Positions 52,537-59,039 of a stretch of 64,000 bases of DNA are shown here, one piece after another. Made by a program: the position numbers and the translations under genes. This stretch comes from Haoranjiania flava. Its GTDB lineage: Bacteria; Bacteroidota; Bacteroidia; Chitinophagales; Chitinophagaceae. Location: positions 66,263 to 130,262 of the forward strand of contig NZ_JAOTPL010000008.1 in the NCBI RefSeq assembly GCF_025631005.1, written 5' to 3'. The notes under the pieces are model-generated. The model did not search any database, was not told where the DNA came from, and saw only the letters and a list, made by a program, of their open reading frames with translations. Every line of letters starts with the position of its first letter. Within the stretch, counting starts at the first letter, position 1.

Positions 52537-53430
52537 CTACAATACTTTGATATGGTTCAGCATATACTTTGTAATGTTTCCGCGGGTTTTAGAAGTGCAG
52601 GTAAGATAATGCGGATATAGTATCAGTTGCTTGGTTACGCTTATTTCGTAGTTGCCTTTCTGTGTGAGCACATGGGCCACAATATCATTTCCCTGCTGGC
52701 TTTGTATATGCATCTGCATTGAAAAATCAATACTCCATTCATTCAGGTATTCGCGGATATAGCACTCTACCGATTGTTTGTAGAAGGAAAGGGTAGAGAT
52801 GCCCCTGTAATTTGGCTGATAGATGCTGTTCTGCAACGAATGGTCTATTATCTCCGGAATGTCTTCAACAGTTACCCTGCCGTAATAAATTCCGAAAGGC
52901 AGATATACGGCATTAGCTGCAAACCTGTCGCCGCCGATGTGTGTACATTCCCATACATCAGTATCGCCGAGCATGCCTTCAAAGAATTTAAATACCGGGA
53001 ACCCAAATTTGGCGCAGCATTTATCTTTTTTGCCGTTGGTGCATACCAGGAAGAACGGTTCGGTCTGCCACACAGTTCCTGCTGCGTATATATGCATTTC
53101 CAGGTCGAGTAAAGATAATTGTTTTGTATCCGCTACCAGGCTGAAATAGCGGCGGGCAGCGCAATCCACGAACATGACCCTCGAAGTGCCGGCAGTGCTG
53201 TGCTTGTTGCGGATGAGTACAACTTTGCCTTTTTTTTCTTTAGCCAGCGCCTGCAAGCGGCTCAGCCACCCTGCATCAATAGTAGTTTGGGTAACTTTTT
53301 GAGGGAATGGCAGATTATACTCTACCAGTATAAATGATTGGTAAGTGGCAGCGGTGCCTGCCAACATTTCTTTATAATACCGGGAAGCTGTACTGCAAAA
53401 GAAGACTTTATTTTTGGGCGACGTATCCAA
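52537..53430 (-). CDS. Sucrase/ferredoxin-like family protein (thioredoxin-fold iron-sulfur protein)
   Basis: This 297-residue cytoplasmic protein has FFLVCTNGKKDKCCAKFGFPVF (Cys130, Cys138, Cys139) and VWECTHIGGDRFAANAVYLPFGIYYGRV (Cys162, His164), the signatures of the sucrase/ferredoxin-like (Apd1-type) family. Some relatives bind a [2Fe-2S] cluster with two Cys and two His ligands; here Asp168 stands where the second His of HxxxH would be, so cluster binding is uncertain. The N-terminal half (about 1-120) looks like a second, degenerate thioredoxin-like domain. It begins 12 bases after the JmjC gene stop, so both should share a transcript. An electron-transfer role for the oxygenase is possible. 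Confidence 0.87.
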   Translation of the reverse strand: MDTSPKNKVFFCSTASRYYKEMLAGTAATYQSFILVEYNLPFPQKVTQTTIDAGWLSRLQALAKEKKGKVVLIRNKHSTAGTSRVMFVDCAARRYFSLVADTKQLSLLDLEMHIYAAGTVWQTEPFFLVCTNGKKDKCCAKFGFPVFKFFEGMLGDTDVWECTHIGGDRFAANAVYLPFGIYYGRVTVEDIPEIIDHSLQNSIYQPNYRGISTLSFYKQSVECYIREYLNEWSIDFSMQMHIQSQQGNDIVAHVLTQKGNYEISVTKQLILYPHYLTCTSKTRGNITKYMLNHIKVL

Positions 53431-53442
53431 ATCAACAACAGG

Positions 53443-54630
53443 TTATAATGTTCGTATGTGTACCAGGCCTTCGCGTAACAAAAGCTTTAGTATATTTTTT
53501 TTATTTTCCGTGGTAATGGTTTGCGGGAGTTGGGCCAGCGTAAACTGCTTCTGCTTAAATATACTGTTCATCAGCGTTTCAGCGCTTAGTGGCAGCGATA
53601 TGGTTTTCTCAAAAAATCTTATGCGCAGGTGATCATTGTCCTTGGAAGTGGTATATATCACGCTTTCATTGAGAGCAAATACTGTTTGTTCAGAAAACTC
53701 ATTTATGTCCAGGAGGCTTTGGAAATAGTTGTTTACAGGCTGCGGCTGTGTTTTTTGGTATTGAGCATTCAGCCGTTCAATACCCATGCTGAAATCCAGC
53801 TCATCGAGTACATTTTTCAGCGCAGCGGTTTTTTGTTTGATAATTTCGTCCAGGTCGTCTTTCCAGAAAGGAACTGCTTCACGAAATTCTTTGAAATTTT
53901 CCAACTGAGGGAAAACTTCGCTAAAAAATCTTGCCCATGTAAAGGAAAGTATACCGATAGTAATATGTGCTGAAATACCGTCATCTGCCATAGCATCGTG
54001 CACATAGCCGCGCGGCACATAGAGAAAATCTCCGGGTGTGAGCTGCAATGTCTGCAAAGGCTTTTTATCGTAACCTTTGCTTATAAAACTCTGGTTTTTT
54101 GTAGGAAGCTCTTTTTCGAAGCCGTACAGGTTCCAGGTTTTTGTTCCTGATATCTGCAGCACAAACACATCGTGCGTATCCCAGTGCGGGTTGAATCCCT
54201 GCGATTTATTGGGCGTGATGTACAAATTTGCCTGCACGGGTGAATTGAACTTTTGCGAAAGGTTCATGCAGCATTTAGAGAGGTTGTCAAAATACCGCTG
54301 TCCTGCCTGTATCACCAGTGTGCTGCCCTGGTTGAATAATGCAAATGCTTTCTCTGTATGAATGATACCGTCTTTCTTGTGATGCCCGATGGGAACTGCA
54401 TTTTTTGTGTATTGCGATGAGGGTATTTCCTTACCTTCTTTCACCACACGCAGTGAGGGGTAGAATATATCCTGCCGGTCAAGAAAGGCTGATATTTCCC
54501 GCGATGTAAGAATGTTGTTGTAGTAATTTTTATCGTTCCGGGATATGTGAAGCATATCTTTTTCGTGAAATTTTTCAAAAAACTCTTCTAAGGAATAAGG
54601 TGCAATGATGCGTTGAAAAAACGTGGACAT
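53443..54630 (-). CDS. JmjC/cupin-type Fe(II)- and 2-oxoglutarate-dependent oxygenase
   Basis: This protein resembles bacterial ribosomal oxygenases (RoxA/YcfD, Cupin_4 family). I start it at 54630 (MSTFFQRIIAPYSLEEFFEKF, 395 residues); the open frame has eight extra codons upstream. The iron triad is readable: His149 and Asp151 in FNPHWDTHDVFVLQISGTKTWNLY and His211 in LYVPRGYVHDAMAD. The C-terminal region (about 290-395) is helical with a winged-helix-like end (KKNILKLLLREGLVHI), as in RoxA. Known relatives hydroxylate Arg, His, Asp or Asn side chains. Here the gene lies 87 bases downstream of an Asp-Gly repeat peptide, which could be the substrate. Ribosomal protein L16 is the alternative. 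Confidence 0.85.
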   Translation of the reverse strand: MSTFFQRIIAPYSLEEFFEKFHEKDMLHISRNDKNYYNNILTSREISAFLDRQDIFYPSLRVVKEGKEIPSSQYTKNAVPIGHHKKDGIIHTEKAFALFNQGSTLVIQAGQRYFDNLSKCCMNLSQKFNSPVQANLYITPNKSQGFNPHWDTHDVFVLQISGTKTWNLYGFEKELPTKNQSFISKGYDKKPLQTLQLTPGDFLYVPRGYVHDAMADDGISAHITIGILSFTWARFFSEVFPQLENFKEFREAVPFWKDDLDEIIKQKTAALKNVLDELDFSMGIERLNAQYQKTQPQPVNNYFQSLLDINEFSEQTVFALNESVIYTTSKDNDHLRIRFFEKTISLPLSAETLMNSIFKQKQFTLAQLPQTITTENKKNILKLLLREGLVHIRTL

Positions 54631-54660
54631 ACAATAAATTTTATAAGATGACAAGTTACT

Positions 54661-54695
54661 AAAAAGCCGCAGACATTTGCATGTGCTGCGACTTT
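54661..54695 (-). terminator. Terminator-like hairpin between the Asp-Gly peptide gene and the JmjC gene
   Basis: In minus-strand RNA, AAAGTCGCAG pairs with CTGCGGCTTT (plus coordinates 54663-54672 and 54686-54695) with one G-U, and TTTTTAG follows. Further pairing (ACAT/ATGT) is possible in the loop. Partial termination here would make more peptide than enzyme mRNA. Confidence 0.65.
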
Positions 54696-54717
54696 ATTAC
54701 AAAGCTTTTACTAATTT

Positions 54718-54939
54718 TTAAGCATTGTCTGAACCGTCTCCGTCTGTGTCTAAAACATCTCCGTCAGAGGCGTCTCCATCAGCACCATCGGTTGCATCAC
54801 CGTCAGAACCGTCTGTGCCATCACCGTCAGAGCCGTCGCTTCCGTCTCCATCAGCATCCTGTAATGATGGATCTACTTCGTTTTCATCCCTGTTTACTTG
54901 CAGCTCGTCGTCGTTGAATAAAGTTTCGTTGATTTCCAT
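54718..54939 (-). CDS. Small acidic peptide with Asp-Gly repeat core (candidate RiPP precursor)
   Basis: This 73-residue product begins with an acidic, leader-like segment (MEINETLFNDDELQVNRDENEVDPSLQ). It continues with 46 residues made almost only of Asp, Gly, Ser, Thr and Ala, with an 8-residue period of the form [S/T]DG[S/A]DGD[G/A]. I count 18 Asp and 12 Asp-Gly pairs in that core. There is no signal peptide, no Cys and no Lys/Arg in the core. The minus strand continues through a terminator-like hairpin to a JmjC oxygenase and an iron-sulfur-like protein. Either it is a precursor peptide whose Asp or other residues are hydroxylated, or the DxDGDG pattern is a calcium-binding tail. The complementary strand also has open frames, but only this one lies in an operon. 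Confidence 0.65.
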   Translation of the reverse strand: MEINETLFNDDELQVNRDENEVDPSLQDADGDGSDGSDGDGTDGSDGDATDGADGDASDGDVLDTDGDGSDNA

Positions 54940-55258
54940 AGTTTTTAGTTTTGATTGTTAATAATAATTTTTTCTGAAAGTAAATTAGCTTTAATTTTCT
55001 TGATAAGCAAGCCATTTATTCAATTTTATTATTTCTTTTACAAGTGCAAAAACAAAAACTCCCTGTTACTACGGCAGATGTCAACTCTCCTGCCGTTACA
55101 GCTTGGAAAAAAAGAATACTTAAGGTTGCCGCCGCACTATTCTGCCTGGCGGTGTAGAGCGAAGATCTTTATACCGTAGATTCCGCAAGTTTTACTACAA
55201 TGCAGCCAATCTTAAAGTCATATCGAGAGATTTCAAAATAAAGGTTTAAATAGTATTT
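54940..55258. other. Upstream region of the Asp-Gly peptide gene
   Basis: This 366-base gap (to 55305) should hold the peptide operon promoter on the minus strand. It contains an inverted repeat, ACGGCAG (55071-55077) with CTGCCGT (55090-55096), of unknown role, and possible coding remnants on the plus strand described separately. Nothing else is evident. Confidence 0.4.
55044..55241 (+). pseudogene. Possible small coding remnant with an in-frame stop
   Basis: From a GTG at 55044 the frame reads VQKQKLPVTTADVNSPAVTAWKKRILKVAAALFCLAV, a stop at 55155-55157, and then a further 27 protein-like codons (SEDLYTVDSASFTT...) to a stop at 55239. The basic segment followed by a hydrophobic stretch suggests a small membrane protein or the remains of one. 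No start signal or homologue is known to me, so this is weak. Confidence 0.2.
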
Positions 55259-55291
55259 ATAAAAAAGCGCATCCCGAATTGAGATGCGCTT
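55259..55291 (-). terminator. Terminator of the OmpA-like gene at 55.3 kb
   Basis: AAGCGCATC (55265-55273) and GATGCGCTT (55283-55291) are perfect complements around a 9-base loop; in minus-strand RNA the hairpin is followed by TTTT. It lies 14 bases past the gene stop. Confidence 0.75.
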
Positions 55292-55305
55292 ACCTGAAAT
55301 GATAT

Positions 55306-56175
55306 TTATAAGTCAACAGAACTCGCTGCCGGCGGCTGCCCGATCAGTTCCATAAATTCATTGAGTTTAGGAGTAATGATAATCTGTGTTCTGCGGTTCA
55401 TGGCTTTACCGGCTTCCGTGTTATTGTCAGCAACAGGGTTGTATTCTCCACGTCCGCCTGCTGTCATTCTTGAAGGGTTCACGCCGTATTTATTTTGTAA
55501 TGCCTGCACTACCGAAGAGGCTCTTAAGGCGCTCAGATCCCAGTTGTTCCTGATGTTTGTCCTGCTGATGGGCACATTGTCGGTATTTCCTTCTACCAAT
55601 ACATCGTACTTGTCGTGATCCATAATAATTTTAGCGATCTTACCCAGAATATCTCCCGCACGCTCAGATATTTCGTAGCTGCCGGTTTTGTAGAGCATAT
55701 TGTCTGCCAGCGAAATGTATACAACGCCTTTGAGTACTTTTACGTCTACATCGCGCAATTCATTAGTGCTTAAAGATCTTGTAAGATTATTAACCAGCAC
55801 CAGGTTTAATGAGTCGCTCCTGTTCTTTTCGTTCACCAGGTGCTGAATATATTTATTGGATGCATTGATCTCATCTACGAGTTTGGATATATTTACATTG
55901 CCCTGCATACCCTGGTTTATACTTTTGTCAAGTGTGTTTCTCAGGTCGTCGAGCGATTTTCTCAAAGCAGCATTGTTGGCCCTTTCCTGTGCCAGCTGAT
56001 CTTCCAGGCTCCTGATTTTAGTTTTATTTTCTGCAAGCTCTATCTGGCTTTGTTGATAACGCTGGTTAAGTGTATTGTAATCTGTCTGTAAGGCTGTATG
56101 TTTCTTTGTGCTTACACACCCTGTAAGCAGCAGGGAAACTGCTAAAAATGTTGCTAATAAAAGATTTGTTTTCAT
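55306..56175 (-). CDS. OmpA-family lipoprotein with coiled coil
   Basis: This 289-residue outer-membrane lipoprotein has a signal with lipid Cys20 (LLLTGC). A coiled-coil stretch (about 28-90, LQTDYNTLNQRYQQSQIELAENKTKIRSLEDQLAQER) precedes the C-terminal OmpA/MotB peptidoglycan-binding domain (about 150-275). That domain has MLYKTGSYEISERAGDILGKIA, VEGNTDNVPISRT, NWDLSALRASSVVQALQ and GRGEYNPVADNNTEAGKAMNRRTQI, including the Asp and Arg contacts to peptidoglycan. The ATG at 56175 lies in a TATACATATGAAA context that the leader units upstream repeat exactly. Confidence 0.92.
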   Translation of the reverse strand: MKTNLLLATFLAVSLLLTGCVSTKKHTALQTDYNTLNQRYQQSQIELAENKTKIRSLEDQLAQERANNAALRKSLDDLRNTLDKSINQGMQGNVNISKLVDEINASNKYIQHLVNEKNRSDSLNLVLVNNLTRSLSTNELRDVDVKVLKGVVYISLADNMLYKTGSYEISERAGDILGKIAKIIMDHDKYDVLVEGNTDNVPISRTNIRNNWDLSALRASSVVQALQNKYGVNPSRMTAGGRGEYNPVADNNTEAGKAMNRRTQIIITPKLNEFMELIGQPPAASSVDL

Positions 56176-56450
56176 ATGTATATATTTTATTTCTGTTAAT
56201 GGTCACATGGAATAGCCTTTATTCATTCGCAGTTGGTATACAACCTTGCTTATGGCTATTTCATATGTATATATTTTATTTGTTTTTCAGTTGTCACATG
56301 GAATAGCCTTTATTCATTCTCGGTTCGTATACAACCTTGCTTATGGCTATTTCATATGTATATTTTTTATTTTTCTTAATGGTCACATGGAATAGCCTTT
56401 ATTCATTCGCGGTTGTATACAACCTTGCTTATGGCTATTTCGTATGTATA
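56176..56450 (-). repeat. Structured leader-repeat array D (three units)
   Basis: Three units of about 90 bases precede the OmpA-like gene. Plus-strand arm pairs: 56204-56217/56254-56267, 56295-56308/56345-56358 and 56384-56397/56433-56446. All read GGAATAGCC with GGCTATT. The inner hairpins are versions of GTTG...CAAC, reaching a perfect palindrome GGTTGTATACAACC in unit 3. The start context is ATACATATGAAA in this array (not ACACATGAAA as elsewhere), and both inner start contexts share it, showing the array evolves together with its gene. Confidence 0.85.
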
Positions 56451-56717
56451 TCCTGTTTTATTCTGCTGTAATAATGATCCCCGCATGGTCTTTTAAAAAA
56501 GTTATTTGCTAATCTTCTGCTTGTCGCAGGATTAATGAGATCATTAACCGATTTTTTTATCTTATTGCATAACCATGTACAAATACAATGCCTCTTTAGC
56601 CGGCTGTAAGCTTTATTAACATTAAAGAAAGTTATGCAGCCAGCAGTAAAATGGGGTTTACACAATAGGAAAACTAAGCATTAAATTGCGTACTTTTGAA
56701 ACTAAAATCAAAACGAT
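56451..56717. other. Divergent intergenic region before the E2 gene
   Basis: These 267 bases hold a TACTTTTG at 56691-56698, a possible -7 element 19 bases upstream of the E2 ATG. A 76-codon minus-strand frame at 56435-56665 is cysteine-rich and unlike its neighbours, so I do not call it. Confidence 0.4.
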
Positions 56718-58079
56718 ATGGCACTTGTAGATCTGGTTATGCCTAAGCTGGGCGAAGCAATCATGGAAGCTACGGTTTTAAAATGGCTGAAAAATATCGG
56801 TGATCGTGTACAGGAAGAAGAGCCGGTGCTGGAAATAGCAACTGATAAGGTTGACAGCGAAGTGCCGTCAAGTGTTTCAGGCGTTTTAAAAGAAATTTTA
56901 TACGAAGAAAATGATGTAATACGCATTGGTGAAGTTATTGCGCGTATTGAGACGGCAGTACAGGAAAATCCCGGCAATGATCCATTAGAGAATGCATTAA
57001 AGCAAAACACATCCATAACCAAACCCGAGGATGCTGTAGACGAAGAGCATGTGCAGGCTGTGCCATACGTACCCGCAAATACTGATACAACCCGGCCTGC
57101 CGCTTTAGAAGGCACAGGCGCGAACAATGGTTTTTATTCTCCGCTTGTTTTAAATATTGCACGCAAAGAAGGTATCAGGCTATCTGAATTAGAAAAAATA
57201 GAAGGCACGGGAAATGAAGGACGCCTTACAAAGAACGATTTATTAAACTATTTGGCAGACAGGAAGGGGAGTGTAGCTGCTCCGTCGGTTGAAAATAAAG
57301 GGCCAGAAGCTTCTTCTGAGCCACCACAGATGAGCACGCCGCCTGTAACTGCGGGTACAAAATCATCCGGCAATACTGAGATCATAGAAATGGACAGGAT
57401 GCGCAAAATGATTGCTCATCACATGAAGGAAAGCCAGAACATCAGTGCAACGGTTACCAGCTTTGCAGAGGCTGATGTAACTGCTATGGTTAACTGGCGC
57501 AATAAGATAAAAGATGATTTTGAAAAACGTGAAGGCACAAAGATCACTTTTACGCCCATGTTTATAGAGTGTGTGGCACGCGTGCTGCGCCGCTATCCCA
57601 TGATCAACAGCTCGGTAGAGGGCGATAAGATTATTGTCAAAAAAGATCTTAATATCGGCATGGCTACTGCATTGCCGAATGGCAACCTGATTGTACCCGT
57701 TATTAAAAACGCGGATAACCTGAATCTTGTAGGGCTGGCTAAGCAGGTGAATGCACTGGGCGGCAAAGCCAGGAAAAATAAACTCAGCCCCGATGATACC
57801 CAGCGTGGCACCTTTACTATTACTAATGTTGGCAGCTTTGGAAGCCTGACAGGTACGCCGATCATTAACCAGCCGGAAGTGGCTATTCTTGCCGTAGGCA
57901 CCATCAAAAAGCGCCCGGTAGTAATAGAAACTCCGGAAGGCGACGTAATTGGCATCCGGCATATGATGATCGTTTCCATGAGCTACGACCACCGCATTAT
58001 TGACGGCGCCATGGGATCTATGTTCCTTGCCGAAGTAGTGAAGGAATTTGAAAGCTGGGATGTAAACAGGGTTGCGTAG
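56718..58079 (+). CDS. 2-oxo acid dehydrogenase complex E2 (dihydrolipoamide acyltransferase)
   Basis: This 453-residue core subunit transfers an acyl group from lipoyl-Lys to CoA. A lipoyl domain (1-80) has lipoyl-attachment Lys44 in EIATDKVDSEVPSS. A peripheral-subunit-binding domain follows (about 133-170, YSPLVLNIARKEGIRLSELEKIEGTGNEGRLTKNDLLNYL). The catalytic domain (about 215-453) ends with His425 and Asp429 in SYDHRIIDGAMGS. Whether it serves pyruvate, 2-oxoglutarate or branched-chain acids is not clear from sequence alone. lpdA and pdhB elsewhere in the window could act with it. Single gene. Confidence 0.93.
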   Translation: MALVDLVMPKLGEAIMEATVLKWLKNIGDRVQEEEPVLEIATDKVDSEVPSSVSGVLKEILYEENDVIRIGEVIARIETAVQENPGNDPLENALKQNTSITKPEDAVDEEHVQAVPYVPANTDTTRPAALEGTGANNGFYSPLVLNIARKEGIRLSELEKIEGTGNEGRLTKNDLLNYLADRKGSVAAPSVENKGPEASSEPPQMSTPPVTAGTKSSGNTEIIEMDRMRKMIAHHMKESQNISATVTSFAEADVTAMVNWRNKIKDDFEKREGTKITFTPMFIECVARVLRRYPMINSSVEGDKIIVKKDLNIGMATALPNGNLIVPVIKNADNLNLVGLAKQVNALGGKARKNKLSPDDTQRGTFTITNVGSFGSLTGTPIINQPEVAILAVGTIKKRPVVIETPEGDVIGIRHMMIVSMSYDHRIIDGAMGSMFLAEVVKEFESWDVNRVA

Positions 58080-58137
58080 ATTTAGTTAATGAGTTGGGTT
58101 GTTTAGTTATCTTGTTATCAAGTGATCTTGTGATGAT

Positions 58138-58800
58138 GTTAAGTTGTTGAATGTAGAGTCGTTATTTGTTTAATTGTGTATTTGTTTATTTGTGTAGTTG
58201 TGGAACCATTTAACCGCTATTCCGGATTTGCAAATCCGGAATCAATATATCAGGATTTGCAATCCTGATATATCTCATCAGTTTGGCGCCAGCAGCGCTT
58301 CATCCCGGTCTTGTTAAGTTGTTGAATGTAGAGTCGTTATTTGTGTAGTTGTTTAGTTGTGTAGTTGTGGAACCGTTTAACCGCTATTCCGGATTTGCAA
58401 GCCGCTATTCCGGATTTGCAATCCGGAATCAATATCGCAGGATTTGCAATCCTGATTTATCTCATCAGTTTAGCGCCAGCAGTGCTTCATCCCGGTCTTG
58501 TTAAGTTGTTGAATGTTGAGTCGTTATTTGTTTAGTTGTGTAGTTGTGGAACCATTTAACCGCTATTCCGGATTTGCAATCCGGAATCAATATCGCAGGA
58601 TTTGCAATCCTGATTTATCTCATCAGTTTAGCGCCAGCAGCGCTTCATCCCGGTCTTGTTAAGTTGTTGAATGTTGAGTCGTTATTTGTTTAGTTGTGTA
58701 GTTGTTTAGTTGTATAGTTGTGGAACTATTTAACCGCTATTCTGGATTTGCAATCCGGAATCAATATCGCAGGATTTGCGATCCTGATTTGATTTTCTAT
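58138..58800. repeat. Array of four long repeat units with double hairpins
   Basis: Units beginning AAGTTGTTGAATGT start at 58141, 58316, 58503 and 58661 (periods 175, 187 and 158 bases). Each holds GTAGTTGTGGAACC, TTTAACCGCTATTCCGGATTTGCAATCCGGAAT (hairpin), CAGGATTTGCAATCCTGAT (hairpin) and CTCATCAGTTT-GCGCCAGCAGCGCTTCATCCCGGTCTTG. Unit 2 has a local duplication of the first hairpin. Unit 1 has a longer variant with two AATCC-type stems. Compensatory changes keep the hairpins. No coding function is seen. Confidence 0.85.
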
Positions 58801-58987
58801 TCAGGCGGAGCCCCGCACGCTTCATTGCGCACATTTGAGCTTGCTCAAAGTGAATAAATGGCTTTATATCATAACAAGTTTACTTGGATTTTTTTAGATC
58901 GCTTCGCTCTACTAAGTTGGGCGTTTCGCAATGACAGCGCTTTGATCACTTGATAACAAGATCACTTGATAACAACAACCTGATAAC
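58801..58987. other. Repeat-derived intergenic tail
   Basis: Degenerate pieces continue to the secDF terminator, including a TTTGAGC-TT-GCTCAAA hairpin (58834-58849) and a 'tcgcttcgctct...cgcaatgaca' piece similar to common bacterial intergenic repeats. No gene. Confidence 0.5.
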
Positions 58988-59018
58988 AAAAAGCCCCGTC
59001 TTGCTAAAAAGACGGGGC
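58988..59018 (-). terminator. Terminator of secDF
   Basis: GCCCCGTCTT and AGACGGGGC pair (58993-59002 and 59010-59018) around a 7-base loop. In minus-strand RNA a TTTTTG run follows. It lies 22 bases from the secDF stop. Confidence 0.85.
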
Positions 59019-59039
59019 CTGATATTTTTAAAAGCTATT

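Noticed and set aside
54681..54961. Plus-strand frames opposite the Asp-Gly peptide (Pro/Ser- and His/Arg-rich)
   Set aside because: They are complements of the 24-base repeat and lack operon context; the minus-strand frame runs in line with the oxygenase gene.
56435..56665. 76-codon minus-strand frame before the E2 gene
   Set aside because: Cys- and Lys-rich product without a start signal; codon use unlike neighbours.
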